In this document: piece by piece, positions 8,603-17,404 of the stretch
Layout of the letters: each line of letters begins with the position of its first letter
How positions within the stretch are numbered: the first letter of the stretch is position 1
Source of the DNA: an uncultured Chitinophagaceae bacterium
Lineage (GTDB): Bacteria; Bacteroidota; Bacteroidia; Chitinophagales; Chitinophagaceae
Reading direction: 5' to 3'
DNA: 64,000 nt
Assembly: GCA_937862815.1 (NCBI GenBank)
Contig: CALMED010000024.1
Span: 62,001-126,000 of the forward strand
The notes under the pieces: generated by a model
Told to the model about the DNA's origin: nothing
Databases searched by the model: none
What the model saw: the letters and a program-made list of their open reading frames with translations, nothing else
Program-made: the position numbers and the translations under genes

Positions 8603-8986
8603 GTGGAATTCTGCGCCTATACATTTGAAAAACCGGAAGTATGGAAGGACGCACGGGAGTTGGTGAAAATGATTTACCGGTTAAAGGGAAATTTTCCTCC
8701 ATCTGAATTGTATGGACTCACTTCACAGATGCGGCGGGCTGCTGTGAGTATAAGTTACAATCTGTCCGAAGGCAGTGGGCGCACCCATTCAAAGAAACAG
8801 GCGCATTTTTACCAGATTGCATATTCGGGTTCTATTGAATTACTGAATGAATTGATTCTGAGCCTTGACCTGGCGTACATAACTTTTGGTGAATACCAAT
8901 AGGCATGGCTGCTGACGGAAAAAATCAACCGCCAGATTACCCAGCTAAGAAAAAATGCAAATAATAACGACGGCCGTTACAGCTGA
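8603..8986 (+). pseudogene. Four-helix-bundle (23S rRNA IVS-type) protein, nonsense-interrupted
   Basis: The reading frame gives a typical four-helix-bundle protein of the 23S rRNA intervening-sequence family: KPEVWKDARELVKMIYRL, then LTSQMRRAAVSISYNLSEG and QIAYSGSIELLNELIL. An in-frame TAG at 8900-8902 follows residue 99, yet the same frame continues with the expected last helix (AWLLTEKINRQITQL) to a TGA at 8984-8986. The only in-frame start seen is GTG at 8603; an ATG at 8596 is out of frame. The family's function outside rRNA is unknown. It is an intruder in a sugar locus and is flanked by CTAAACC tracts. Confidence 0.8.
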
Positions 8987-9019
8987 CTAAACCCCTAAAC
9001 CAAACTAAACCTCTAAACC
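8987..9019 (+). repeat. CTAAACC tract 3
   Basis: Two CTAAACC-type pairs (CTAAACCCCTAAACC and CTAAACCTCTAAACC) separated by CAAA lie between the broken four-helix-bundle gene and the start of the ABC permease gene. Confidence 0.85.
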
Positions 9020-9023
9020 ATTC

Positions 9024-9890
9024 ATGAATCATTATAATGTAAACGATGAAATCTGGGACCTTGAAATCAAACCGAAGGTGTCTCTTTTTGATCTGAATTT
9101 GAATGAAGTTTGGCGCTACCGCGACCTCATGCTCCTTTTTGTACGCCGTGATTTTGTGGCTCAGTACAAGCAAACCGTTCTGGGTCCGTTGTGGCATTTT
9201 ATTCAGCCGGTATTCACTACGCTGGTCTTTTTAATGGTGTTTAACCGTATTGCTAATATTCCCACCGATGGAATTGAGCCGGTCCTGTTTTATATGAGTG
9301 GTATAACCCTTTGGAATTATTTTTCGGCCTGTTTCCTGGCCACTTCCAATACGTTTGTTGCTAATGCAGGCATTTTCGGGAAAGTCTATTTTCCCCGTTT
9401 GGTACTCCCTGTCTCTGTGGTCATTTCAAATATCGTGCGCTTTGGGATACAGTTTCTGCTCTTTCTGGCAGTTTTGCTGTTTTATGTTGCTTTCCGGGGG
9501 ATGCCGTTTTATTTTGGATGGAGCTGGTTGCTGATTCCTTTACTGGTGTTAATAATGGCCGGTACAGGGTTGGGATTAGGGATTATTATTTCTTCGGTTA
9601 CCACCAAGTACCGCGATTTTACCGTACTCATTGGTTTTGCAGTGCAGTTATTGATGTATGCGACGCCGGTAGCTTATCCCAGTTCCTTCCTGACGCAGAA
9701 TAGCTATGGCTGGGTAGTGAGCTGGAATCCGCTGAGCCCTTTGATTGAAGGTTTCCGGTATGCAGTATTTCATACCGGCAGTTTTGATATGAGCAGCCTC
9801 TTATACAGTATCGGATTTATGGTGGTGGTACTGCTTATTGGCAGTGTTACTTTCAACCGGGTGGAACGGACATTTATGGATACCGTGTAA
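9024..9890 (+). CDS. Polysaccharide ABC transporter permease (Wzm/TagG type)
   Basis: 288 residues with about six membrane helices and the ABC-2 permease pattern: RDFVAQYKQTVLGPLWHFIQPVF near the N-terminus, YRDFTVLIGFAVQLLMYATPVAYP and WNPLSPLIEGFRYAVF in the second half. The family exports lipid-linked O-polysaccharide or teichoic-type polymers across the inner membrane. It pairs with the ATPase encoded at 10004, from which it is separated by 113 bases that include CTAAACC tract 4. Confidence 0.93.
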   Translation: MNHYNVNDEIWDLEIKPKVSLFDLNLNEVWRYRDLMLLFVRRDFVAQYKQTVLGPLWHFIQPVFTTLVFLMVFNRIANIPTDGIEPVLFYMSGITLWNYFSACFLATSNTFVANAGIFGKVYFPRLVLPVSVVISNIVRFGIQFLLFLAVLLFYVAFRGMPFYFGWSWLLIPLLVLIMAGTGLGLGIIISSVTTKYRDFTVLIGFAVQLLMYATPVAYPSSFLTQNSYGWVVSWNPLSPLIEGFRYAVFHTGSFDMSSLLYSIGFMVVVLLIGSVTFNRVERTFMDTV

Positions 9891-9948
9891 TTGTTTCAGA
9901 TTGTACCATTTATTAAAAATCTTTTTTTGACATCTTTGAGAACGGTTC

Positions 9949-9975
9949 TACTAAACCCCTAACCCCCTAAACCTC
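9949..9975 (+). repeat. CTAAACC tract 4
   Basis: ACTAAACCCC, TAACCCCC and TAAACCTC units stand in the gap between the ABC permease and ATPase genes, in the same orientation as tracts 1 and 3. Confidence 0.8.
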
Positions 9976-10003
9976 AAAATCTTCTCAACTTCTATACAAA
10001 CCA

Positions 10004-11257
10004 ATGAATACTGTCATAAAAGTCGAAAACCTCTCAAAACAATACCGGCTCGGTTCTGTTAGCACCGGTACACTGAGTCACGACCTGAATCGCTGGTGGC
10101 ATCGGGTACGTGGTAAGGAGGATCCCTATTTGATGATAGGTGAGTCAAACGACCGGGCAACAAAAGGCAATAGCGAATACGTGTGGGCGCTGCGGGATAT
10201 CAATTTTGAAGTGAAGCACGGGGAGGTGTTAGGAATTATTGGCCGCAACGGTGCCGGTAAGAGCACCTTGCTGAAAATATTAAGCCGCACCACGGCGCCC
10301 ACTACGGGCAGCGTAAAAATCAAGGGTCGCGTGGCCAGTCTGCTTGAAGTGGGAACCGGGTTTCATCCGGAACTTACCGGCCGGGAAAATATTTTTTTAA
10401 ACGGAGCGATTCTGGGTATGACTAAAAGGGAGATTGCCCGCAAGTTTGATGAAATTGTGGATTTTGCCGGTGTTGAAAGATATGTGGATACACCAGTGAA
10501 GCGCTATAGCAGCGGGATGTATGTACGCCTTGCTTTTGCCGTAGCAGCGCACCTGGAACCTGAAATTCTGATTATTGATGAGGTACTGGCAGTAGGCGAT
10601 GCGGAGTTTCAAAAAAAATGTCTTGGAAAAATGAAGGATGTGAGCGTCAAGGAGGGGCGAACCGTTCTTTTTGTTAGTCATAATATGGAGGCTATTAAAA
10701 ATATCTGCTCACGTGGAATTCTGTTACAACATGGTCGGCTGACGGATGATAACGAAGTGCTACCGCTGGTTGACAATTATCTGAGATTGGTTCAGAAAAA
10801 TGAGATAATAATCAATGAGCAGATCTTTACCGGCGAAGGTTGTCAGATTGGGCAAACAAGAATTATTACAGATAGCGACATCATTACCAATGGAGATGAA
10901 TTGATCATTCAAACTCAGTTCAGCAGTTATGATGATAAGGCTTACTCTGTTATTCTTGGAGTTAACAGAAACGAACAGGTATCTTTTCTGGCAACTTCTT
11001 TTTTCAGGGAAGAAATCCCCGGAAATGGCAAGTATGAAGTTCGCTTCAGAATTCCGCCTTATTTATTAAATCCGGGGTACCACACCATCGATATCAAAAT
11101 CGTAGATGATACGGGTAATTTTACCGCCTACCTGCATGCTGAAGAAGTTCTTGCTTTTACTGTATTTGATGATAATGTCAGGAGGGGAAATAAGTATAAT
11201 AAAGCATGGGGTGGGGCAGTTTCTCCTCTGTTAGAAATTGATTGGCAAAAAATATAA
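10004..11257 (+). CDS. Polysaccharide ABC transporter ATPase (Wzt type) with C-terminal glycan-binding domain
   Basis: 417 residues. The nucleotide-binding domain (about 1-250) shows Walker A GRNGAGKST (from about 80), signature YSSGMYVRLAFA and Walker B ILIIDEVLAVGD. The remaining 160 or so residues form a beta-rich domain like the Wzt C-terminal domain. In ABC-exported O-antigens that domain recognises the capped non-reducing end of the finished chain. Here the next gene encodes an FkbM-type methyltransferase, a plausible capping enzyme. Confidence 0.93.
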   Translation: MNTVIKVENLSKQYRLGSVSTGTLSHDLNRWWHRVRGKEDPYLMIGESNDRATKGNSEYVWALRDINFEVKHGEVLGIIGRNGAGKSTLLKILSRTTAPTTGSVKIKGRVASLLEVGTGFHPELTGRENIFLNGAILGMTKREIARKFDEIVDFAGVERYVDTPVKRYSSGMYVRLAFAVAAHLEPEILIIDEVLAVGDAEFQKKCLGKMKDVSVKEGRTVLFVSHNMEAIKNICSRGILLQHGRLTDDNEVLPLVDNYLRLVQKNEIIINEQIFTGEGCQIGQTRIITDSDIITNGDELIIQTQFSSYDDKAYSVILGVNRNEQVSFLATSFFREEIPGNGKYEVRFRIPPYLLNPGYHTIDIKIVDDTGNFTAYLHAEEVLAFTVFDDNVRRGNKYNKAWGGAVSPLLEIDWQKI

Positions 11258-11263
11258 GATAGT

Positions 11264-11998
11264 ATGTTGAATACATTTCTGCTACGACTTCTGAAGAATA
11301 AAGGGTACCATATTTTTTCAGATGCTGTTTTTAAAAGAAATTACCGGAGCCGCAGTGAATTTAATCCGCTTGAACAATTGTTTTACGAGCGGTTACATCC
11401 GGACTTTTTCTACATACAGATCGGGGCAAATGATGGTGTGAGCTTTGATCCTATTTTCAGATTAATCAGCGAAGAAAAGGTAAGGGGTCTGGCGCTTGAG
11501 CCGCTCCCGGATATTTTTGAGAAGTTGAAAGTCAACTATGCCGGTCAGCCGCAGGTAACGCTGGTTAACAAAGCTTTGCATAATGAAGAAAAGGCGATGA
11601 CCTTGTATCGGGTTAATCAGGCGTTGAAAAAGTATCCTGATTGGACCAAAGGCACAGCATCGTTCAATAAAGCCCATCACGAGAAAAGCGGAATTGATCC
11701 TGCAGATATTGTGGAAGAAAAAGTATCCTGCATCAGTTGGGGTGAATTGTTAAAATCCTATTCCGTACAGCATGTGGATCTGCTGCAAATTGATACAGAG
11801 GGATATGATTATCATATCATCCGTATGATAGATTTTGAACAACTTGCTCCATCTATAATATCCTTTGAACATGGGTTACGGGATGGGGTAATGACCTGGC
11901 AGCAATTTCACGAAATAGAGGAGTTGTTGGTGCGAAACAACTACAATCTCATCGTATTGAAGCATGATGCTATTGCATATAAACGGCTGGATGGTTAA
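11264..11998 (+). CDS. FkbM family SAM-dependent methyltransferase
   Basis: 244 residues with the FkbM-type core: FFYIQIGANDGVSFDPI (SAM-binding glycine-rich loop), LALEPLPDIFEKL, and VDLLQIDTEGYDYHIIRMI. FkbM enzymes methylate hydroxyls, often of sugars in glycan loci. It starts 6 bases after the Wzt-type ATPase. That ATPase has a chain-end-binding domain, so terminal methylation of the polymer is a reasonable inference. From here to about 24500 the DNA looks more AT-rich than in the flanking genes. Confidence 0.88.
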   Translation: MLNTFLLRLLKNKGYHIFSDAVFKRNYRSRSEFNPLEQLFYERLHPDFFYIQIGANDGVSFDPIFRLISEEKVRGLALEPLPDIFEKLKVNYAGQPQVTLVNKALHNEEKAMTLYRVNQALKKYPDWTKGTASFNKAHHEKSGIDPADIVEEKVSCISWGELLKSYSVQHVDLLQIDTEGYDYHIIRMIDFEQLAPSIISFEHGLRDGVMTWQQFHEIEELLVRNNYNLIVLKHDAIAYKRLDG

Positions 11999-12024
11999 GG
12001 AGTATTATAAATTCTGATAATAGC

Positions 12025-13020
12025 ATGAGCTTCAAAGAGAATATTTTAGTTACCGGTTCAAGTGGCTTTATAGGATTTCATCTTACCAGGCGTTTGCTGG
12101 AGGAGGGATATGCTGTTACCGGTGTAGATAATCATAATGACTACTATGACGTTGGTCTTAAAGAAGACCGCCTGGCTCTTCTAAGTTCTTATCCTGGATT
12201 TACCTTTGTTAAAGCAGATATTGCCGATCGTTCAGGAATTGAGACTCTGTTTAAGAAAGTTCAATTCAGTTGTGTATTTCACCTTGCCGCCCAAGCCGGC
12301 GTACGTTACAGTCTGCAGCATCCGGAATCCTACGTACACAGTAATCTCCAGGGTTTTTTTGAAATTCTTGAATTGTCGCGGTTATACCGTGTACCGCGTT
12401 TTTATTTTGCTTCTTCCAGTTCTGTATACGGGAATTCGAATGAAGTTCCCTACCGGGAAGATGCGGTTGTCGATGAGCCGGTCAGTTTTTATGCTGCCAC
12501 CAAGCGGGCCAACGAATTGATGGCATACAGCTATGCACAGTTATACCCGCTGCATATACGTGGCTTTCGTTTTTTTACTGTATACGGTCCTTATGGACGA
12601 CCCGACATGGCCTATTTTTCATTTACCCGAAACATAGACGAAGGCCATACGATCCAATTGTTTAACAATGGTAACCTGATGCGGGACTTTACCTACATTG
12701 ATGATGTTGTGGATGGACTAATGGGTGTATTCCGCAAGGATGAAATGACGCTTCTGCCCGGTAGTTCGTACGAGATTTTTAACATCGGGAATAATCAACC
12801 AGTTACTTTGGGCTATTTTGTAGCTGTTCTGGAAGGTTTTCTGGAAAAGATGGCGCAGGTTGAATATGTTCCCATGCAGGCGGGTGATGTGTATGCTACC
12901 TATGCCGATCTCTCCCGCATTCAGACATTCACGGGTTTTCAACCGCGGACAGGTATTGAGGAGGGACTCGGCAAATTTGTTGATTGGTACCGCTCTTATT
13001 ACAGGCAAAGGACCTCCTGA
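12025..13020 (+). CDS. NAD-dependent epimerase, UDP-glucuronate 4-epimerase-like
   Basis: 331 residues of the extended SDR type: NAD-binding GSSGFIGFHL near the N-terminus, and the catalytic pair in YAATK. NHNDYYDVGLKEDRL and FFTVYGPYGRPDMAYFSFTRNI resemble UDP-glucuronate 4-epimerases (GAE/CapI) rather than GalE. The product would be UDP-galacturonate, consistent with other uronic-acid enzymes in the locus. Other UDP-sugar 4-epimerases remain possible. Confidence 0.87.
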   Translation: MSFKENILVTGSSGFIGFHLTRRLLEEGYAVTGVDNHNDYYDVGLKEDRLALLSSYPGFTFVKADIADRSGIETLFKKVQFSCVFHLAAQAGVRYSLQHPESYVHSNLQGFFEILELSRLYRVPRFYFASSSSVYGNSNEVPYREDAVVDEPVSFYAATKRANELMAYSYAQLYPLHIRGFRFFTVYGPYGRPDMAYFSFTRNIDEGHTIQLFNNGNLMRDFTYIDDVVDGLMGVFRKDEMTLLPGSSYEIFNIGNNQPVTLGYFVAVLEGFLEKMAQVEYVPMQAGDVYATYADLSRIQTFTGFQPRTGIEEGLGKFVDWYRSYYRQRTS

Positions 13021-13035
13021 TCGGGTAACTATTTA

Positions 13036-14259
13036 ATGGTACAGAAATTAAAAAAATTAATGAGGGGCTTCCTGTTGATGGTATCACTGGCGGCCGTACT
13101 CTTTTTGCTGCTGATCCGGCGTGGCAGGTCAAAGCGCGTATTGCTGCTTGCACAGCATATTCATGTTGGCGGTACTTCTTCTTATTTCCGGGCGCTCTGC
13201 TCCTATTTTACTGAGCGGGGTTACGAGGTGCAGTTTCTTCTGCGCCGCCGCGAATTTACCCCAGAGATAAGTTCTTTTTTAAAACAGTTTCCGCATTCCT
13301 GGCATTTTGTTGATCATGAGCTGGATCACATTGAATACTGGTACGACCGGAAACATATACTCCGGTTCTATTTTCTCAACGACTTTTTGAAACAAGCACT
13401 GATCCTTGGCCGCTTAGTATTGAAGTCAAGGTCATCAATGCTTTTTGTTTCCAATGCTTATCCGGGCGACTTATTCCCGGCTTTTCTTTTACCCATGCAG
13501 ATCCGATTTGTGATTCATTCCATGCCCTGGGGACGTTTGGATAGAGGGAACAGGTACCTGCTGGAAAAGATGATTCGTTTCTTTCCCCGTCACGTACGAT
13601 TCACTACAGTGTCGGCATTTGCGAAGAACCGCATTTTGGAGCACTGGAAGGTAAAAGGGTTGCAGGATCAGATAACTTATCTCTACAATTTTTCACCACT
13701 CGGTAACGAGGCCCATTATTACCCGGCGCGCAGTCACAAATATGTAACTGTACTGACAGCCGGAAGCGTTATTGACACCAAGAATCCTTCACTGTGGATT
13801 CGTGTGGCAGTGGCATTAATTGAAAGGCATCCCGGGTTAAGTTTTGTTTGGGCGGGTGATGGAAAAGAGTTGAATGAGTGCAGAAGCCGCGTTTCGGGCT
13901 TACCGGGAATAACTTTTATGGGCAAGGCTGACGATATGACCAGTATGTACAATCAGGCAGACATTTATTTTCAACCTAGTAAGTGGGAAAGCCAGGGGTT
14001 GGCTGTACTGGAAGCAATGAGTTTTGGCCTGCCTTGTGTAGTAACCTCAAACGGCGGAACGGCCGAAATGGTTGCAGATGGCGTTACCGGCATGGTTTCG
14101 GAACCGGATGATGAAGAGGGGTATACGCGACAGCTTGAAAAGCTGATCACCGATCCGGCAACCAGGCAGGACATGGGGAAACGGGCATTCCATCGCTACC
14201 GGCAGGAATTTTCGGTGGAACGTTGGTATGCCCGAATGGACGAACTAATTCAAGTCTGA
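13036..14259 (+). CDS. GT4 family glycosyltransferase with N-terminal membrane anchor
   Basis: 407 residues. A hydrophobic helix (about 9-27) precedes the GT-B domain, which begins RVLLLAQHIHVGGTSSYFRAL, so the enzyme is probably membrane-tethered. The C-terminal GT4 half has VWAGDGKEL, then YFQPSKWESQGLAVLEAMSFGLPCVV with the E-x7-E motif. Sugar specificity is not readable. It lies 15 bases after the epimerase gene in the same run. Confidence 0.87.
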   Translation: MVQKLKKLMRGFLLMVSLAAVLFLLLIRRGRSKRVLLLAQHIHVGGTSSYFRALCSYFTERGYEVQFLLRRREFTPEISSFLKQFPHSWHFVDHELDHIEYWYDRKHILRFYFLNDFLKQALILGRLVLKSRSSMLFVSNAYPGDLFPAFLLPMQIRFVIHSMPWGRLDRGNRYLLEKMIRFFPRHVRFTTVSAFAKNRILEHWKVKGLQDQITYLYNFSPLGNEAHYYPARSHKYVTVLTAGSVIDTKNPSLWIRVAVALIERHPGLSFVWAGDGKELNECRSRVSGLPGITFMGKADDMTSMYNQADIYFQPSKWESQGLAVLEAMSFGLPCVVTSNGGTAEMVADGVTGMVSEPDDEEGYTRQLEKLITDPATRQDMGKRAFHRYRQEFSVERWYARMDELIQV

Positions 14260-14268
14260 TTATCCGCT

Positions 14269-15372
14269 ATGAATCTTTGTATCATCAGTGAATCACGGAG
14301 TGCCGAACGACCGGAGTCCTTTATCAAGGCACACAAGGAAATGCTGGACGGAAATGTTCATTTTTTATACGGAAGTACTTTACCCTTATTTTCTGAGAAA
14401 AGGGGAAGTCTGGCAAGGTATCCAGGATTATCCGAACGTTTTTTAATTGCACTTGGGTGCCGGAAGGCAGAGTCGCCGTTGATAAGCGGTCTGCGCCATT
14501 ACCTGCAATCCGAAGGGATTGATATTGTATTAGCGGAATATGGTACCACTGGTGCACAGGTGTTCCCGGTTTGCCGGGCATTAGGTATACCTCTTGTGGT
14601 ACACTTTCATGGGTATGATATCTCAAAAAAGGAGGTGCTGGAGTATCATCGTACTCTTTACCCCGAACTTTTTTCGTATGCTTCCGGAATTATTGCCGTA
14701 TCGGAGGATATGCGGGAGGACCTGCTGGCGGCAGGTGCCCCGTCTGAAAAAGTTAGTGTAACGCCCTGCGGTCCCAATGATAAGTTTTTTCAGTTGCAAC
14801 CGGACTATACAAGTAATACAATCCTGGCAGTGGGCCGGATGGTGGATAAAAAGGCGCCGTATTATACCATACTCGCTTTTCGTGAGCTGTTACAGGATTT
14901 TCCTTCTCTTCAACTGCGAATGATAGGAAGTGGATATCTTGAATACGCAATGCGTAACCTGGTTCAGGCATTATGCTTACAGGATAATGTGCATATTCAG
15001 GGTTGGGTTCAGCATGATGAAATTGAGCAGAACTATCAAAATGCGTTTTGTTTTGTGCAGCATTCAATTGTGGCCGGTGACGGTGATTGTGAAGGAACGC
15101 CGGTAGGGGTACTGGAGGCGTCAGCTGCCGGGTTACCTGTTGTATCCACCCGGCACAAAGGAATCAAGGATGTGGTACGGGAGGGCGTAACCGGCATCCT
15201 GGTGGATGAGCACGATGTACAAAGTATGACGAAGGCCCTGAAGAAACTGGCTGCTGACCGGGCTATGGCCGCCTCCATGGGTTTGGAAGGCCGGAACTTT
15301 GTTCAGGCCAATTTCAGTATGGAAAAACATATTAGTGTAATAAATCAGGTTGTAAGGCAGGCATTGAAGTGA
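14269..15372 (+). CDS. GT4 family glycosyltransferase
   Basis: 367 residues. VVHFHGYDISKKEVLEY is a typical acceptor-side segment, and the GT4 half reads ILAVGRMVDKKAPYYTILAF, then CEGTPVGVLEASAAGLPVVS. It starts 9 bases after the previous glycosyltransferase and its stop overlaps the next start (GTGA), so it is translated as part of the chain. Donor and linkage unknown. Confidence 0.87.
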   Translation: MNLCIISESRSAERPESFIKAHKEMLDGNVHFLYGSTLPLFSEKRGSLARYPGLSERFLIALGCRKAESPLISGLRHYLQSEGIDIVLAEYGTTGAQVFPVCRALGIPLVVHFHGYDISKKEVLEYHRTLYPELFSYASGIIAVSEDMREDLLAAGAPSEKVSVTPCGPNDKFFQLQPDYTSNTILAVGRMVDKKAPYYTILAFRELLQDFPSLQLRMIGSGYLEYAMRNLVQALCLQDNVHIQGWVQHDEIEQNYQNAFCFVQHSIVAGDGDCEGTPVGVLEASAAGLPVVSTRHKGIKDVVREGVTGILVDEHDVQSMTKALKKLAADRAMAASMGLEGRNFVQANFSMEKHISVINQVVRQALK

Positions 15373-16484
15373 AAATATTAATTCTCATTAATCGCTTTAC
15401 GCTCGGTGGCGCACAACACCAGGCCTTGTTGCTGGCATCTTACCTGCATCGCCAGAAGAACTATGAGGTTGCTGTATGGGCTCTTGAAGGAGGAGGTGGT
15501 ATGGAAGACCAGCTCAGGCAGGAAGGTATCCCTTATCGGGATGTACAATTTGACTTTACGCTTTTTTTTCGCTCCAGGTGGGGCAAGCTTCGTAGTCTGG
15601 TACCCTTTATACGTGCGGCCCGAAAAGAAAAATTTGAAATTTTTCTCCCTTTCACGCATTATCCGAATCTAGTGGCCGGCCTCACCTGGCGGTTTTCGGG
15701 GGTAAAAACCTGTTACTGGAATGATCGTGGGCAGATGCCCAATATTCCTGTTACGGGGATTGAACAGCTGGCATCCCGGATGGTGAAAAACTATATCACC
15801 AACTCTGAAGCCGGCAGGGGCTATCTGTCAGAAAGGCTCGGGATTCCCGCCGGAGACATACATGTAATTTTAAATGGATTTGTACCCCGGCCCCATGACC
15901 CGGAAAGTGACTTGCGTAACAGGCTGGGTATAAATAGTGCAAAGAACCTGGCTGTTATGGCGGCCAACTTTTATCCGCTGAAAGATCATATAACACTGAT
16001 TCATGCGTGGGCCCGGGTAAAGCAGAAGTTCCCGCATTCGGTTCTCCTGCTCGCAGGTTATGCCCCGGATGAGAATATCCTTAATAAGGTAAAAGCGCAG
16101 GTGCTGGATCTGGGACTAGCTGAATCTGTTCGTTTCCTTGGTTCATACAGGAATATACCTGCTTTGCTGGAGCAGGCTGATCTGGGTGTACTTTCCACAC
16201 ACGGTGAAGGAACTTCCAATACATTGCTGGAATACATGTATGCCCGGTTACCGGTAGCGGCAACCGATTTGCCGGAAGTGCGGGAAGTGCTGCATCCTTT
16301 AAACAGAGGCTACCTTCATCCACCTCACGATGAATCCCGCCTTGCTGATACCATTATCCGGTTCTTTACCGATCCCAGCTTATCTAGCGAAGTCGGTGAT
16401 CACAATAAAGATTTTGTTATAGAAAAATATAATCCAGAACGGATGTATCAGGCATATCATGACCTGTTCCAAGGCAGGAAATGA
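15369..16484 (+). CDS. GT4 family glycosyltransferase, GTG start
   Basis: 371 residues beginning with GTG, which overlaps the preceding stop codon (GTGA). ILINRFTLGGAQHQALLLASYL is the classic N-terminal loop of GT4 enzymes. The C-terminal half has VRFLGSYRNIPALLEQADLGVLSTHGEGTSNTLLEYM. The overlap makes the GTG start credible even without a visible ribosome-binding site. Specificity unknown. Confidence 0.87.
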   Translation: MKILILINRFTLGGAQHQALLLASYLHRQKNYEVAVWALEGGGGMEDQLRQEGIPYRDVQFDFTLFFRSRWGKLRSLVPFIRAARKEKFEIFLPFTHYPNLVAGLTWRFSGVKTCYWNDRGQMPNIPVTGIEQLASRMVKNYITNSEAGRGYLSERLGIPAGDIHVILNGFVPRPHDPESDLRNRLGINSAKNLAVMAANFYPLKDHITLIHAWARVKQKFPHSVLLLAGYAPDENILNKVKAQVLDLGLAESVRFLGSYRNIPALLEQADLGVLSTHGEGTSNTLLEYMYARLPVAATDLPEVREVLHPLNRGYLHPPHDESRLADTIIRFFTDPSLSSEVGDHNKDFVIEKYNPERMYQAYHDLFQGRK

Positions 16485-16537
16485 AACGGGTAAATGATCA
16501 TATTTTTCACGAAATCGGATTTAAAGGTTAAATAGAG

Positions 16538-17404
16538 ATGAGTTTAAAACCGATGGTTTCCGTAATAATTCCATGTTATAACCAGGGGGAGTATGTGATG
16601 GAAGCGATTGCCTCCGTACAGCAACAAACTTACAGCCACTGGGAAATTATTTTGGTGAATGATGGCTCCACTGATGAATATACGCTCGAACTTCTGCATA
16701 AGCTGGAACTCCCTGGTGTAAAAGTAATTCATACCACCAACCAGGGACTACCTGCTGCACGCAATAATGGAATTGCCCAGGCAAATGGCGACTACCTGTT
16801 GCCATTGGATGCGGATGATAAAATTGCGCCTACATATATGGAAAAGGCAATCAACATATTTCAACAAAATATGCAGGTTAAGCTGGTGTACTGCAGGGGA
16901 AGATATTTCGGTGGCAGGAGAGACCTGGTGCCTTTTAATAAAGATCCTTTTTCACTGAAGGATTTATTGTTGTATAATTTCATTTTTTGTTCGGCATTTT
17001 TTAAGAGGAATGATTTTGAGGCTGTGGGTGGATATTCGGTTAATATGCGGGCCGGTTGGGAAGATTGGGATTTCTGGATCCGTCTTTTGAAGGAGGGAGG
17101 AGATGTCTTTCAGATCCCGGAAGAATTGTTTTTTTACCGGTCAAAGGCGTCTTCAATGATTGAAGACGTAAAGCAAAATGATGCACTTCAACAAAAGCTG
17201 GGAGTCCAGTTGTTTAATAACAACAGGGAGGTGTATTTTTCAGTTTATGGTTCACCCCTGGAGGTATACCGGCAGTGGTATCAACTGAAGCAGGATCAAA
17301 GTACCATTGAGCAGGCAATGCAATCTGTTTATGCAACTGCCAGTTACAGGTTGGGGCACATTTTATTGTATCCTATTAAATTTCTGAAATATTTCCTGAA
17401 ATAA
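16538..17404 (+). CDS. GT2 family glycosyltransferase
   Basis: 288 residues of GT-A type. The N-terminal domain has VSVIIPCYNQGEYVMEAIASV, VNDGSTDEYT and the metal-binding LPLDADD. GWEDWDFWIRLLKEGG is the usual second acidic segment (ED motif). The C-terminus is short and ends with a hydrophobic amphipathic stretch. It begins 53 bases after the previous gene and its stop shares a base with the next ATG (TAATG). Confidence 0.88.
   Translation: MSLKPMVSVIIPCYNQGEYVMEAIASVQQQTYSHWEIILVNDGSTDEYTLELLHKLELPGVKVIHTTNQGLPAARNNGIAQANGDYLLPLDADDKIAPTYMEKAINIFQQNMQVKLVYCRGRYFGGRRDLVPFNKDPFSLKDLLLYNFIFCSAFFKRNDFEAVGGYSVNMRAGWEDWDFWIRLLKEGGDVFQIPEELFFYRSKASSMIEDVKQNDALQQKLGVQLFNNNREVYFSVYGSPLEVYRQWYQLKQDQSTIEQAMQSVYATASYRLGHILLYPIKFLKYFLK

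Noticed and set aside
7972..9975. Telomere-like interpretation of CCCTAAA-type units
   Set aside because: The tracts are short, degenerate, internal, in both orientations and between genes; nothing suggests a linear chromosome end.
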